DNA of 64,000 nt from Pseudoalteromonas sp. MMG007 (GTDB lineage: Bacteria > Pseudomonadota > Gammaproteobacteria > Enterobacterales > Alteromonadaceae): assembly GCF_018100985.1 (NCBI RefSeq), contig NZ_JAGJEI010000001.1, forward strand, positions 682,001-746,000. The letters run 5' to 3'. Below, piece by piece: positions 35,775 to 45,314 of the stretch. The notes beneath the pieces are model-generated. The model was not told the DNA's origin and did not search any database. It saw nothing but the letters and a program-made list of their open reading frames with translations. The first letter of the stretch is position 1, and every line of letters starts with the position of its first letter. A program made the translations under genes and the position numbers.

Positions 35775-37247
35775 TTATACAATTTTTTTCATTGCTGACA
35801 TGTAACCACGCAGCTTGGCACCTACTTTTTCTACAGGGTGTTCACGTAGGGCTGCATTAATCTGAATTAATGTTTGGTTATCAACTTGGTTGCTTTGCTC
35901 GCCAAGGCCTTTACCTATAACATCAGTATCAATGTTTTTCATAAAATCAGCTAATAGTGGCAAACATGCATGGTTATATAAGTAACAACCATATTCAGCA
36001 GTGTCTGAAATAGTACGGTTCATTTCGAAAAGCTTTTTACGGGCAATTGTATTAGCAATTAATGGTGTTTCGTGTAATGACTCGTAGTAAGCTGATTCTT
36101 CAATGATGCCCGCTGCGGTCATTGTTTCAAAAGCGAGTTCAACACCGGCTTTAACCATAGCCACCATTAAAATACCGTTATCAAAAAACTCTTGCTCTGA
36201 GATTTCTACATCACCAGCAGGTGTTTTTTCAAAGTTAGTTTCAGCTGTCTCTGCACGCCATTTTAGTAGGTTTGCGTCGTCGTTGTTCCAGTCTTCCATC
36301 ATTACACGTGAGAATGTACCGTCGATGATGTCATCTTGGTGCTTGTTGTAAAGCGGACGCATAATAACTTTAAGCTCTTCACTTAACTCAAACGCTTTTA
36401 CTTTTGCTGGGTTTGATAAACGGTCAAGCATGTTAGTAACACCACCGTATTTAAGGGCTTCGGTGATTACTTCCCAGCCGTATTGAATTAGTTTAGATGC
36501 GTAACCTGCATCAATTCCCTTTTCAATCATTTTATCAAAACATAAAATAGAGCCTGTTTGTAGCATGCCACAAAGGATAGTTTGCTCACCCATTAAGTCT
36601 GATTTTACTTCAGCAATAAATGAAGATTTTAAAACGCCTGCACGGTGACCACCAGTACCTGCTGCGTATGCTTTAGCTTGCGCTAAACCATGACCTTGCG
36701 GGTCGTTTTCTGGGTGAACAGCTATAAGTGTTGGAACACCAAAGCCGCGTTTGTATTCTTCACGTACTTCAGAACCAGGACATTTTGGCGCAACCATGAT
36801 TACCGTAATGTCTTCGCGTACTTGCATACCTTCTTCAACAATATTAAAGCCGTGAGAATATGCAAGAGTAGAGTCTTTTTTCATAAGCGGCATAATTGCA
36901 CTTACTACTGCCGTGTGTTGCTTATCTGGCGTTAGGTTTAATACTACATCAGCTGTTGGGATTAATTCTTCGTATGTGCCTACTGTAAAGCCATTTTCAG
37001 ATGCATTTAAAAACGATTGACGACGCTCAGAAATAGCAGATGCACGTAATGTATAAGAAACGTCTAAACCAGAGTCACGTAAGTTAAGGCCTTGGTTTAA
37101 ACCTTGTGCCCCACAACCTACAATAACTAACTTTTTACTTTTTAGTGCGTCAACGCCATCGGTAAATTCGCCAGCGTCCATAAATTCACATTGTGCCAAT
37201 TGCGCTAATTGCTCGCGTAAAGGTAAGGTATTGAAATAATTCGCCAT
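35775..37247 (-). CDS. ilvC: Ketol-acid reductoisomerase (class II)
   Basis: A 490-residue NADPH-dependent enzyme of branched-chain amino-acid synthesis, converting acetolactate to dihydroxyisovalerate (and the acetohydroxybutyrate analogue). The length places it in class II (long form, as in E. coli). Visible: [20 protein letters not shown] (Rossmann), [35 protein letters not shown], and [18 protein letters not shown] with metal ligands, then a duplicated knotted C-terminal domain. It is divergent from ilvY, the expected pair. Confidence 0.97.
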   Translation of the reverse strand: MANYFNTLPLREQLAQLAQCEFMDAGEFTDGVDALKSKKLVIVGCGAQGLNQGLNLRDSGLDVSYTLRASAISERRQSFLNASENGFTVGTYEELIPTADVVLNLTPDKQHTAVVSAIMPLMKKDSTLAYSHGFNIVEEGMQVREDITVIMVAPKCPGSEVREEYKRGFGVPTLIAVHPENDPQGHGLAQAKAYAAGTGGHRAGVLKSSFIAEVKSDLMGEQTILCGMLQTGSILCFDKMIEKGIDAGYASKLIQYGWEVITEALKYGGVTNMLDRLSNPAKVKAFELSEELKVIMRPLYNKHQDDIIDGTFSRVMMEDWNNDDANLLKWRAETAETNFEKTPAGDVEISEQEFFDNGILMVAMVKAGVELAFETMTAAGIIEESAYYESLHETPLIANTIARKKLFEMNRTISDTAEYGCYLYNHACLPLLADFMKNIDTDVIGKGLGEQSNQVDNQTLIQINAALREHPVEKVGAKLRGYMSAMKKIV

Positions 37248-37355
37248 TGTTAGTGTCCTATAAATTTGTTTGTTAGATGCGCGGCATTTGCTGCGCTTAC
37301 AAACACCTTATGCAAAAACGTTACTTGCGTAAAATGATATATTTGAATTAAAGTA

Positions 37356-37370
37356 TTTCATAATATGAAA
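37356..37370. promoter_or_regulatory. Putative IlvY binding palindrome in the ilvC-ilvY intergenic region
   Basis: TTTCATA-A-TATGAAA is a perfect 7-1-7 palindrome containing a T-N11-A LysR-type core, 13 bases before the ilvY start. IlvY regulates both divergent genes in E. coli. A separate hairpin, GCGCGGCA-TT-TGCTGCGC (37279-37296), lies in the ilvC leader. Confidence 0.55.
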
Positions 37371-37383
37371 CATAGAGCATGAT

Positions 37384-38289
37384 ATGGACCATAAACACTT
37401 AAACTATTTTTTAGCCCTGGCTAAAACATTACACTTTGCCCGCGCAAGCGAGCTTTGTCATATAAGTGCACCTACATTAAGTCGTAATATAAAGCAGTTA
37501 GAGGAAGAAGTGGGGGTTGCATTATTTTTACGAGATAACAGAAGTGTAAAGTTAACGCGCGAAGGGGAGTCGTTTATTGATTACGCAACAGCAACGCTTG
37601 CAAGTTGGCAACGTTTTAAGGCTAACGCACAGGACCCAACTCAACACATTTATGGCAAAGTAAGTATATTTTGCTCAGTGACTGCTTCGTATAGTTTTTT
37701 ACACCAAATATTGGAACAACTGCGAGCGCAACACCAATATATAGAAATAACCTTAAACACGGGCGACCCAGCGTTAGCTATTAATAGGGTGCTTGATGGA
37801 CATGAATTAATGGCAATTGCTGCTAAACCAAGTAAGTTACCTACGCAAATTGCATTTGTGGATATTGGTTACTCCCCACTTGTATTAATAGGCCCAAAAA
37901 TTCAATGCCCGCTTAGTGAAAAATTGATACAAAATAATGAAATAACGGATTGGTCAGATCTTGAATTTATAGTGCCAGAGCAAGGCTTTGCAAGACAAAG
38001 GTTAGAGCAGTGGTGGCGTAAAAATAATATTCACGGAAAAATATATGCACAAGTTGCAGGACACGAAGCTATGGTTTCTATGGTAAGCCTAGGTTTTGGC
38101 GTGGCAATGGTTCCTAAAATAGTGCTTGATAACAGCCCGCTACAAGACAAAGTGCAAATTTTGACACCTAAAATGCAAGTGCCTGAGGGGTTTGATATAG
38201 GTTTAGCGGTATTAAAAAAAGAACTAAACGACCCAGCTATCAGTGCGTTATGGAATATAGCGCAAACTTTAGACGCAAAAGCTATTTAA
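37384..38289 (+). CDS. ilvY: LysR-type transcriptional activator IlvY
   Basis: A 301-residue LysR regulator. The N-terminal helix-turn-helix is clear (LNYFLALAKTLHFARASELC, HISAPTLSRNIKQLEEEVGV) with a PBP-like effector domain behind it. Its divergent position next to ilvC identifies it as IlvY, which in E. coli activates ilvC when its substrates acetolactate or acetohydroxybutyrate accumulate. The C-terminal segment HEAMVSMVSLGFGVAMVPKI is the usual inducer-binding turn. Confidence 0.93.
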   Translation: MDHKHLNYFLALAKTLHFARASELCHISAPTLSRNIKQLEEEVGVALFLRDNRSVKLTREGESFIDYATATLASWQRFKANAQDPTQHIYGKVSIFCSVTASYSFLHQILEQLRAQHQYIEITLNTGDPALAINRVLDGHELMAIAAKPSKLPTQIAFVDIGYSPLVLIGPKIQCPLSEKLIQNNEITDWSDLEFIVPEQGFARQRLEQWWRKNNIHGKIYAQVAGHEAMVSMVSLGFGVAMVPKIVLDNSPLQDKVQILTPKMQVPEGFDIGLAVLKKELNDPAISALWNIAQTLDAKAI

Positions 38290-38383
38290 TATACCCTGAA
38301 AAAAACTAGTTAAGTAAATAGTATGAATAGTGGTTGCTTAACGGTTTACTATTACTTAACATTGAGCACTAATAAAAAAAACA

Positions 38384-39451
38384 ATGCCGCATGAGAGTTT
38401 ATCTATGAACCAAGCAGTGTCACTTGCTCATTCTGCCCAATGCCTTAAAAAGGCTATTCCATTAATGGTAAAGTACCGTATGCCGGTTACTCCCATTAAT
38501 TACGCAATTTGGTACTGCTATATTCAAGGGAATAACCCTTCTCTTAATGCTGAGTTAGAGCAGGTTATTGAGCAGCAACAAACCTGTTCTCAAGATAAAG
38601 CTAAAGAGATTTTTGATAAGCATCTAACGCAAGACGATTTGGCTTTTTTTCAAGAAATGACAGAAAAGTTCCATACAACTATGGAGCAAGTTCAGCAAGA
38701 TATAAGTATAACGCTCGATCATTCTAAAAGTTTTACTACCAGCCTCGTCGACTCTCAAAATGAATTAAACATGCTTACAGATGTAAGCTCATATAATGAA
38801 ATATTAGGGTGTGTAGAGCGGCTAACCGATGAGTCTATTGCTATGCAAGATTATGCGCGTGAGTTTCAAACGAAACTAGCCGTTGCATATAATGAAATTA
38901 AGGATTTAAAAGAAGCGTTAAATATTTCAAAAGAAGCTGCTGATAAAGATACACTTACCGGTTTCTATAATAGAGGTAAGTTTGATACCGACATTATACA
39001 TTTTTGTCGTCAATATTCAGAACAAGAACAAGAAAGCTCGCTTGCTGTACTTATTATGTTTGATATTGATCACTTTAAGCGCTTTAACGATGACTTTGGT
39101 CATCAAAAGGGTGACGAAGTACTCAAGTTGGTAGCTAAAAAGGTAAGAGAAAACTCAATTGATACAGCCAAAGTGTATAGGTATGGCGGGGAAGAGTTTT
39201 GTATTACAGCGTACTTTGACACGATTAACGATATTATAGCGTTTGCAGATCGTATTCGTTTAGAGATTGCAAAACTAACGATTCGTAAAAAGCATGATGT
39301 TACAACTAAACGTGCCATTTCGGCCAGTTTTGGATTAGCTATATTACGTCCGTTTACAAATAGCACTGTATTAGTAGAGCGCGCAGATAGAGCGCTATAT
39401 ATAGCTAAAACTCATGGACGCAACCGTATTGAAATAGCCCCCGATATTTAA
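38384..39451 (+). CDS. Diguanylate cyclase (GGDEF domain)
   Basis: A 355-residue cytoplasmic enzyme making cyclic di-GMP. The first ~100 residues are a conserved helical domain (KAIPLMVKYRMPVTPINYAI followed by WYCYIQGNNPSLNAELE) seen in several Gram-negative GGDEF proteins; a coiled coil follows; the GGDEF domain starts near residue 185 (DKDTLTGFYNRGKFDTDI), with FDIDHFKRFNDDFGHQKGD and active loop YRYGGEEFCI (GGEEF form, active). No RxxD inhibitory site is obvious five residues before. A later ATG at 38405 is an alternative start. It directly precedes the first MipA cassette but with 130 bases between. Confidence 0.94.
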   Translation: MPHESLSMNQAVSLAHSAQCLKKAIPLMVKYRMPVTPINYAIWYCYIQGNNPSLNAELEQVIEQQQTCSQDKAKEIFDKHLTQDDLAFFQEMTEKFHTTMEQVQQDISITLDHSKSFTTSLVDSQNELNMLTDVSSYNEILGCVERLTDESIAMQDYAREFQTKLAVAYNEIKDLKEALNISKEAADKDTLTGFYNRGKFDTDIIHFCRQYSEQEQESSLAVLIMFDIDHFKRFNDDFGHQKGDEVLKLVAKKVRENSIDTAKVYRYGGEEFCITAYFDTINDIIAFADRIRLEIAKLTIRKKHDVTTKRAISASFGLAILRPFTNSTVLVERADRALYIAKTHGRNRIEIAPDI

Positions 39452-39583
39452 TCTTATCTTTTTAAACCTGAAAATTAACATTTGTGTATATAAATTGTGA
39501 ATGATTGTAACCAACTAGAGCTAGTTTTAAAAGACCTTGCTAGTATGAGGAACTTACTTACTTTTATATTTTGATTTACGCTA

Positions 39584-40456
39584 ATGCGGTACTTCTTTTT
39601 ATTAATTACAGCTTTGTGCTTTAGCTTGCTGTTTAGCTGCTTTTCAGTGTGTGCTACACAAGATAGTAATCACGCTGATGAATTTACAGAGCAAAGCATA
39701 TTAACCAACCAGTGGCATTTAAGTTTAAGTGCGGGGGTAGGTGTAATAACGAACCCGTTACACGGTGGGGATAACATTCCGTTGGTGGTAATTCCTCAAG
39801 TTGCTTTTTATGCAAAACAATGGTTTTTTGATAACGGTCGCCTTGGTTACTCATTTATACAAACCCCAAAACATCATCTTAATTTAGTAACTGAATTAAA
39901 TACTGAGTCTCGCTTTTTTATTGACTGGCATCCCAAAAATATTTTTACACTACAAAATAGTGCGTTTAAAACTCAACAGGTGATAGAACAGGAAAGTGAA
40001 GCGCGCTCTGTAAATATAAATACCCTACATAAACGCAAGCTAGCTCTTGATGCTGGACTGGCATATCATTATGTAAATGAAGAACATGTATTTTCTGTCC
40101 AAGCGCTACATGATGTAACCGATGTGTACTCCGGTGTCCGTGGTGCGCTGCAATGGCAGTACCATACACTGTTTGGGCAGCTTAAAATTAAACCCTCCCT
40201 TGGAATAAATTACAAATCTTCTGAACTAAATAACTACTTTTATGGACTTAAAGACGGTGAAACTCAATTTGGTAAAATAGACGTTGGTAGTAGTTGGCAA
40301 CCTTATGCTAAAATCGACGCCCGTTGGCCACTGAGTAAGGCTGACTCTCTTCGTTTTCATGTAGCATATTATGACTATTCGGCTATGGATGGCAGTCCGC
40401 TTTTTGAACACACTTATTCAATGACTGCTTTTATAGGATTTGACCGTACTTTTTAA
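39584..40456 (+). CDS. MipA/OmpV family outer membrane protein (cassette A)
   Basis: A 290-residue outer-membrane beta-barrel protein of the MipA/OmpV family. Signal peptide MRYFFLLITALCFSLLFSCF ending near SVCA; the mature part alternates short beta-strands with aromatic belts (WHLSLSAGVGVITNPLHGGD, then IPLVVIPQVAFYAKQWFFDN) and ends TYSMTAFIGFDRTF with the C-terminal Phe. Family members are poorly understood; MipA is linked to a murein synthase scaffold and OmpV to osmolarity or adhesion. Here it heads a four-gene unit with DUF3019, a regulator and a kinase; the gap to the next gene is one base. Confidence 0.92.
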   Translation: MRYFFLLITALCFSLLFSCFSVCATQDSNHADEFTEQSILTNQWHLSLSAGVGVITNPLHGGDNIPLVVIPQVAFYAKQWFFDNGRLGYSFIQTPKHHLNLVTELNTESRFFIDWHPKNIFTLQNSAFKTQQVIEQESEARSVNINTLHKRKLALDAGLAYHYVNEEHVFSVQALHDVTDVYSGVRGALQWQYHTLFGQLKIKPSLGINYKSSELNNYFYGLKDGETQFGKIDVGSSWQPYAKIDARWPLSKADSLRFHVAYYDYSAMDGSPLFEHTYSMTAFIGFDRTF

Positions 40457-40457
40457 T

Positions 40458-40838
40458 ATGAAGTATTCAATATTAGTTGTGTTTATTATCACTTTGTTTA
40501 GTGGTTTTAGTATGGCACAAACCGCTGATCTTAGCGTTTCCCCCAAAGTTTGTGTTGTTTCTGAGCAACAAGAATTTTGCGATCTTGATTTACAGTTTAA
40601 CTGGCAGTTACATGCCTCTAGTGATGTGTGTTTGTATCAACAAGATGAGCAGCTGCAGTGCTGGCAGCAGCAACGTTCTGGGCAATTTAATTATAAAGCG
40701 CGTGTTCAGGTAGAGACCATATACTCCTTAATCAATCCTCATACGGGTGTGTTAATAGCAACAACACAAATTGAAGTACAAAGCGCCCATGCTAAAAAAA
40801 ATAGGCGTAGGCTTCGCTCTCCGTGGAGCTTTTTTTAA
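40458..40838 (+). CDS. DUF3019 secreted protein (cassette A)
   Basis: A 126-residue exported protein of the DUF3019 family. Signal peptide MKYSILVVFIITLFSGFSMA. The mature part has four cysteines in the pattern C-x9-C (VCVVSEQQEFCD) and C-x9-C (VCLYQQDEQLQC), suited to two disulfides, then a strongly basic tail ending KKNRRRLRSPWSFF. The paralogue in cassette B keeps all these features. Function unknown; position between the outer-membrane gene and the kinase pair suggests a periplasmic sensing partner. The start at 40458, one base past the previous stop, is preferred over an earlier frame opening at 40440. Confidence 0.88.
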   Translation: MKYSILVVFIITLFSGFSMAQTADLSVSPKVCVVSEQQEFCDLDLQFNWQLHASSDVCLYQQDEQLQCWQQQRSGQFNYKARVQVETIYSLINPHTGVLIATTQIEVQSAHAKKNRRRLRSPWSFF

Positions 40839-40852
40839 TTTAGGAGCAACAA

Positions 40853-41545
40853 ATGCCAAAAATTTTACTTGTTGAAGATGATCTCGGTTTACAGCAGCTA
40901 ACAAAAGATTACCTTGAACATAATGGCCTAGAAGTCGATGTATTAGATCGTGGTGACGAAGTGTTTGACTACTTAGAAAATAACACTCCTGATTTAATGA
41001 TATTAGACGTAATGCTGCCAGGTAAAGATGGTTTTAGCGTTTGTCGCCAAGTAAGAGATAAGTTTACTCTACCCATTTTAATGCTGACCGCTAAAGGTGA
41101 AGACTTTGACCAAGTACTTGGTTTAGAACTTGGCGCAGATGATTATGTAATAAAACCAGCAGAGCCTCGTGTACTTCTGGCTCGCGTTAATGCACTGCTT
41201 CGTCGTGGACAACCGGTTGTAAAGGCAAGTGAAGAGCTTCAATTTGGCGATTTAGTGATTGATAAAACAAGCCGTATTGTAAAGTTAAGTGATTCTGAAA
41301 TAGTATTAACCTCACATGAGTTTGAGCTACTATGGCTACTTGCTTCAAATGCAGGCGAAGTACTGAGTCGAGAACATGTTCATCAACATATGATAGGGCG
41401 TCAATACGATGGCCTTGATAGAACAGTTGATGTGCGCGTATCACGAATTAGAAAAAAATTAGGCGATAATAGCGATAAGCCTTATCGTATAAAAACTGTA
41501 TGGGGACAAGGCTATTTATTTGTTTCTGATGCGTGGGATCTCTAG
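40853..41545 (+). CDS. OmpR-family response regulator (cassette A)
   Basis: A 230-residue two-component regulator. Receiver domain: acidic pocket E8-D9-D10, phosphorylated D52 in LDVMLPGKDG, K101 in YVIKPAEPR. The C-terminal winged helix runs from ~130 (LVIDKTSRIVKLSDSEIVLT, SHEFELLWLLASNAGEVLSR, VDVRVSRIRKKLGDN, IKTVWGQGYLFV). It is of the RstA-like type. Partner kinase follows 25 bases downstream. Likely targets include its own operon. Confidence 0.95.
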   Translation: MPKILLVEDDLGLQQLTKDYLEHNGLEVDVLDRGDEVFDYLENNTPDLMILDVMLPGKDGFSVCRQVRDKFTLPILMLTAKGEDFDQVLGLELGADDYVIKPAEPRVLLARVNALLRRGQPVVKASEELQFGDLVIDKTSRIVKLSDSEIVLTSHEFELLWLLASNAGEVLSREHVHQHMIGRQYDGLDRTVDVRVSRIRKKLGDNSDKPYRIKTVWGQGYLFVSDAWDL

Positions 41546-41570
41546 CACTATTTAAGGTTAATCGGCTTTA

Positions 41571-42818
41571 ATGGGAAAACTGTTTACCAGCTTATACTTA
41601 TATATCATTGTTTCATTATTTGTTGTAAGTGGTGTTATTGAGCAGCTGTGGCCCTATGAAGAGTCGCAGCAGCAAGTTCTATTAGATGATGAGTTTGGGC
41701 AATCGCTTTGGTTGCTTTCACAAACCCCCAACGGTCTTCAACAGCTTAAGCATAACTTTGAAAGTAAAGTTATTGCCAGACGCGATTTAATACTTCCTCA
41801 AAAGCAGCAAACACAACTTAATCAAGATCATTACCTATATTTGTACGATAAGCAGCAGCGCATAGTCTGGTATGTAGAGCTTGGCAATAATACATTGCTT
41901 CAAGTTGGGCCTGTAGGTGTTTTAACACCAGAAGCATCGTCTGTTTGGCCCTATTTATTATTGCTCGTGATTGTTGGAATACCGGTAGGACTTTGGAGTT
42001 TTTTACTTTGGCGCGACTTTACAAAACTAAGTAAAGCCTGTGAAGCAGTTGAAGGCTTACAAGACTTTGATTTGAATGACACATCAAAATCATTTTTTTT
42101 GCCAATTACCGATACACTAAAAGTAATGCAGCAGCGTATTGAGTTTTTACTTAGCGCGCAACAAGAGCTTACTTCTTCTGTATCGCATGAATTTAGAACG
42201 CCATTGGCGCGTTTAAAGTTTGCCGTTGTTATGCTGCAAGAGCAGCTACTTGATGAAAAGGGTGAGAAGTACCTGGCAAATATGCAAACCGATATTAGCG
42301 AGCTTGAAGCTTTAGTTTCTGAGATGCTTGAGTACGCACGTTTAGACTCACAGCAACCAAGCATTAAGTCAGTAAATTGTGATTTAGTGGGTTTGATAAA
42401 AACAGTTGTTGAAAAGCTAAACTTTGGAACGCAGATAAATCTTTCTACAGACTTTCCTGATAAATTTTATTACGACTGTGATAGCCACTTTATGTTGCGA
42501 GCTTTACAAAACTTAATAGGAAATGCGTTAAAGTATACGTATTCACAGGTTAAGATTTCTCTTTTAACTGAAAAAAGTCATATTTTACTTATCGTTGAAG
42601 ACGATGGAGAGGGGGTCACTCCCAGTGAGCGAGAAAACGTATTCAAACCCTTTACCCGATTAGATAAGAGCAGAGCAAAGGACACTGGCGGTTTTGGCTT
42701 AGGGCTTGCTATAGTCGCTAAAATTATTCATTGGCACCAAGGTGAATGTAAAGTAGAAAGTTCAGCCTTAGGTGGTGCTAAATTTATTGTATGTTTACCG
42801 CTTAAATCCAAGGCATAA
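41571..42818 (+). CDS. Sensor histidine kinase (cassette A)
   Basis: A 415-residue membrane kinase, partner of the preceding regulator. N-terminal helix (~5-22, SLYLYIIVSLFVVSGVIEQL), periplasmic sensor of about 100 residues (~25-125), second helix (~130-148, WPYLLLLVIVGIPVGLWSFL), a HAMP-like linker, then the phosphoacceptor H206 in SSVSHEFRTPLARLKFAV, and ATP-binding motifs N (LQNLIGNALKYT), G1 (VEDDGEGV) and G2 (GGFGLGLAIVAKII). Of the RstB-like group. No transporter accessory is encoded; the DUF3019 protein could contact the periplasmic loop. Confidence 0.94.
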   Translation: MGKLFTSLYLYIIVSLFVVSGVIEQLWPYEESQQQVLLDDEFGQSLWLLSQTPNGLQQLKHNFESKVIARRDLILPQKQQTQLNQDHYLYLYDKQQRIVWYVELGNNTLLQVGPVGVLTPEASSVWPYLLLLVIVGIPVGLWSFLLWRDFTKLSKACEAVEGLQDFDLNDTSKSFFLPITDTLKVMQQRIEFLLSAQQELTSSVSHEFRTPLARLKFAVVMLQEQLLDEKGEKYLANMQTDISELEALVSEMLEYARLDSQQPSIKSVNCDLVGLIKTVVEKLNFGTQINLSTDFPDKFYYDCDSHFMLRALQNLIGNALKYTYSQVKISLLTEKSHILLIVEDDGEGVTPSERENVFKPFTRLDKSRAKDTGGFGLGLAIVAKIIHWHQGECKVESSALGGAKFIVCLPLKSKA

Positions 42819-42846
42819 AAAAAGCGCCGAGAGGCGCATTTTTTGT
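42817..42846. terminator. Terminator of cassette A
   Basis: GCGCC-GAGA-GGCGC flanked by A tract and T tract, directly at the stop codon of the kinase gene. Confidence 0.85.
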
Positions 42847-42915
42847 GGTTAAAAACCAAAATCAACAAGTAGCAATTAAATAGACCGACTACCTTCAAAA
42901 AAGTTCTCGATTAAT

Positions 42916-43131
42916 TTATCTTTTTTCAAGCAACGGCATCAGCATTTGCTCAAGCCCATTTAATTTTACTTCGTACATCATCGCTAATTGGCCACCGAGT
43001 CTTGTATCGGGGAATCCTTGCTGCTTAAACCAAACCAAATAGGGCTCGGGTAGCAACAATAAAGGACGGCCTGCATATTTTCCAAAAGGCATTATTGTGT
43101 TGATTGCTATCTTGAGTTGTTTTGGATCCAT
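42916..43131 (-). CDS. DUF3820 family protein
   Basis: A 71-residue protein of the DUF3820 family: IMPFGKYAGRPLLLLPEPYL followed by VWFKQQGFPDTRLGGQLAMM. The MPFGKYKG-like turn is the signature; some relatives are fused to or near 3'-5' exonuclease genes, suggesting nucleic-acid association, but nothing is established. Monocistronic; complete at this length. Confidence 0.85.
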   Translation of the reverse strand: MDPKQLKIAINTIMPFGKYAGRPLLLLPEPYLVWFKQQGFPDTRLGGQLAMMYEVKLNGLEQMLMPLLEKR

Positions 43132-43474
43132 ATAGATAACTTAAATATTTATGTGTAGCTAAGTGTAAGGGATTTTAGAGAGATAAAATAGGCTGTGACG
43201 GGCAAGAAACAGCCTATTGAGCGAGGGAGTAGGCCCTCTGATATAAGAATTTATATTGGTCAATATAACCCCTGTATGACGCTAATTAGTTGAAGTCTAA
43301 TTACGTTATTATTTTTAACATGGGTTCTTATTTAACCAACACGGCTAGTCTACCTGTTTTTTATTGCCGTGGTGAGTAGGCTTGTAAAGGAATGTAAATA
43401 GAATGAGTTTTTATTTTGAAACTAATAAGAAAGAACTACATTCTTTGTTATTAGTTATCGTTATCAAAGACGAT
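43132..43474. other. Intergenic region with two hairpins
   Basis: No accepted gene. AATAGGCTGT (43187-43196) and ACAGCCTATT (43209-43218) form a 10-base-pair stem upstream of the DUF3820 gene. The second hairpin is the likely antiporter-gene terminator. A 28-codon frame (43404-43490) is too short and unsupported. Confidence 0.5.
43420..43456 (-). terminator. Hairpin after the cation antiporter gene
   Basis: AACTAATAA (43420-43428) and TTATTAGTT (43448-43456) pair, with an inner AAGAA/TTCTT stem, about 20 bases past the stop codon of the minus-strand gene. Confidence 0.6.
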
Positions 43475-45049
43475 TTAGTCGTTAAATAGCTCTTGCTTAA
43501 CGTGTTCAGCGAAACCACTACCAGCTTCTAAGTAAAAGTTATAGGTAGAGTGTACACCCATTTCTTCAAGTTCTTTTTGCTGATCAGGGTAGTTTGCAAT
43601 GGCGGTAACTTGGCCTTTGTAGCCAGAAGCCAGAAGTTGCTCTAATGCAAAAATATTTTGCATATGCTTTGGCATTGCAAGCATAACCATTTGAACATTC
43701 GAGTGGTTTACTCGTTGCCAAAAATCTGGATCTGTTGCATCCGCAATGAGTACATTTCGTCCTCTTTTAACGTGTTTGTCTACCACCTCTGGTTTTATAT
43801 CAATACCCGCTACAACATTTGGGTGCGTGGCATTTATTGTTTCATACGCACCGGTACCTATACGGCCCATGCCAAAAATGACTATTTTAGTGTTATTTAG
43901 ATTAACCGGCAGCTCTTCTGCTAAGCGTGTTTTACTTTCAATCTTTAATAGCCAGTGTTCTATTTTCACGTACAACTCGTTTGAGCGTTTATTTAAAGGC
44001 GAGGCGATGACGAACGTAATAGACACTGCAATTGCCATTACTGCCAGCCACTCAGTGGTGATCATACCGGTAGTTGCTGCCACAGCACATACAATTAAGC
44101 CAAATTCGCTATAGTTAGATAAGCTAAATGTAGTAAGTAAAGAGGTGCGTGCACGCAGCTTAAATAAATTAGTAAACACATAATAAAGTGCAGCTTTAAT
44201 TGGCAATACCAAAATAAGTAGTATCGCAACGATTAAAGAGTTACTCGTAAGCTCTGCATTTAAGCCAATACTTAAGAAAAATCCAACCAGTAATATATCT
44301 TTTAAGTTGAGTAACGACTTTGATAGCTCGCCCGCTTTTTTATGTGGGGCAAACATCATTCCGATTATTAGTGCACCTAAATCGCCTTTTAGACCTGCAA
44401 ATTCAAAAGCATGATAGCCAGCAACCAGAGCAAAAAAGAACCCAAATAAAGGAAGGAGTTCACCATGCTTTGAGCGATTTAATACGCCGTACATTAAGGG
44501 TCTAAGTAAAGGCAGCGCAATTATTAAAGCAATAGCCCATAAGTTTGGTACTTTCCCTGTGCTTATTGCTAAAAATATAACCGCGAAGATATCTTGCATT
44601 ACCAAAATACCAATGGCTATTTTACCGTGTAAGCTTGCCATTTCTCCGCGCTCTTCAAGTACTTTTACTGCAAAAACTGTGCTTGAAAAGCTAAGCGCAA
44701 AGCCAACTAGTAAAGCACTTTGCCAGCTTAGCTCAACAAACATAGGTACTGCAAACACACCAAGTAATAGCATAAAGCCACTAAATAATGCGCTACTAAA
44801 AATTATATGTAAGGTCGCAGGCGCCCATACCTGGGGTTTTACTAAGCTGTGTACTTTAAGTTTTAAGCCAATACTAAAAAGAAGAAGTGTTACGCCAAGT
44901 GCCGCAATCGTGTCGAGGAGTTCTGTACTTTTGTAGCCTGATAAATTTAAAGCAAAACCAGCTAATAAAAAGCCAATTAGTGGAGGAAGTTTCAGCTGAT
45001 AAACGCCAAAGCCACATACAAATGCGGCGGCAAAATAGATTAGTTCCAT
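43475..45049 (-). CDS. CPA2 family cation:proton antiporter with RCK domain (Kef-like)
   Basis: A 524-residue membrane protein: about 12 hydrophobic helices up to residue ~370 (PPLIGFLLAGFALNLSGYKS, LLVGFALSFSSTVFAVKVLE, ALIIGMMFAPHKKAGELSKS), followed by a cytoplasmic TrkA-N/RCK domain near 390 (TKIVIFGMGRIGTGAYETIN, GRNVLIADATDPDFWQRV). This is the monovalent cation:proton antiporter-2 layout, as in KefB/KefC; a glutathione-gated K+ efflux role is not certain. The ATG at 45049 is chosen; a GTG five codons upstream (45064) is possible. Confidence 0.93.
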   Translation of the reverse strand: MELIYFAAAFVCGFGVYQLKLPPLIGFLLAGFALNLSGYKSTELLDTIAALGVTLLLFSIGLKLKVHSLVKPQVWAPATLHIIFSSALFSGFMLLLGVFAVPMFVELSWQSALLVGFALSFSSTVFAVKVLEERGEMASLHGKIAIGILVMQDIFAVIFLAISTGKVPNLWAIALIIALPLLRPLMYGVLNRSKHGELLPLFGFFFALVAGYHAFEFAGLKGDLGALIIGMMFAPHKKAGELSKSLLNLKDILLVGFFLSIGLNAELTSNSLIVAILLILVLPIKAALYYVFTNLFKLRARTSLLTTFSLSNYSEFGLIVCAVAATTGMITTEWLAVMAIAVSITFVIASPLNKRSNELYVKIEHWLLKIESKTRLAEELPVNLNNTKIVIFGMGRIGTGAYETINATHPNVVAGIDIKPEVVDKHVKRGRNVLIADATDPDFWQRVNHSNVQMVMLAMPKHMQNIFALEQLLASGYKGQVTAIANYPDQQKELEEMGVHSTYNFYLEAGSGFAEHVKQELFND

Positions 45050-45314
45050 AATTCTTAATATCACTTCATTTGGGATTGCAGTGTAACGAAAAATTTATAC
45101 CATTGAAAATAAAAACAGTGCTAAAAATGAGCGCATTTAATCAATTACTTGCTCAGTGACGTATAAAAAATACACATTAAACACGTGTTTAATCGTAAAT
45201 AGCATGTAAATAACACTTTTTCACTGACATTGGCTTTCAAATATGGTTAAGATGCTTTAACGAAGAAGTTTAAGCATGGGCAGAAATACAGCCGCTCAGC
45301 TTAAGGAGAAATAT

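Noticed and set aside
41187..42364. Minus-strand frames opposite the cassette A regulator and kinase.
   Set aside because: They are shadows of the real genes; no motifs or start signals support them.
43404..43490. A 28-codon frame on the plus strand with an upstream AAGGAATG.
   Set aside because: It overlaps the antiporter terminator hairpin and the end of the antiporter gene, and has no recognisable features.
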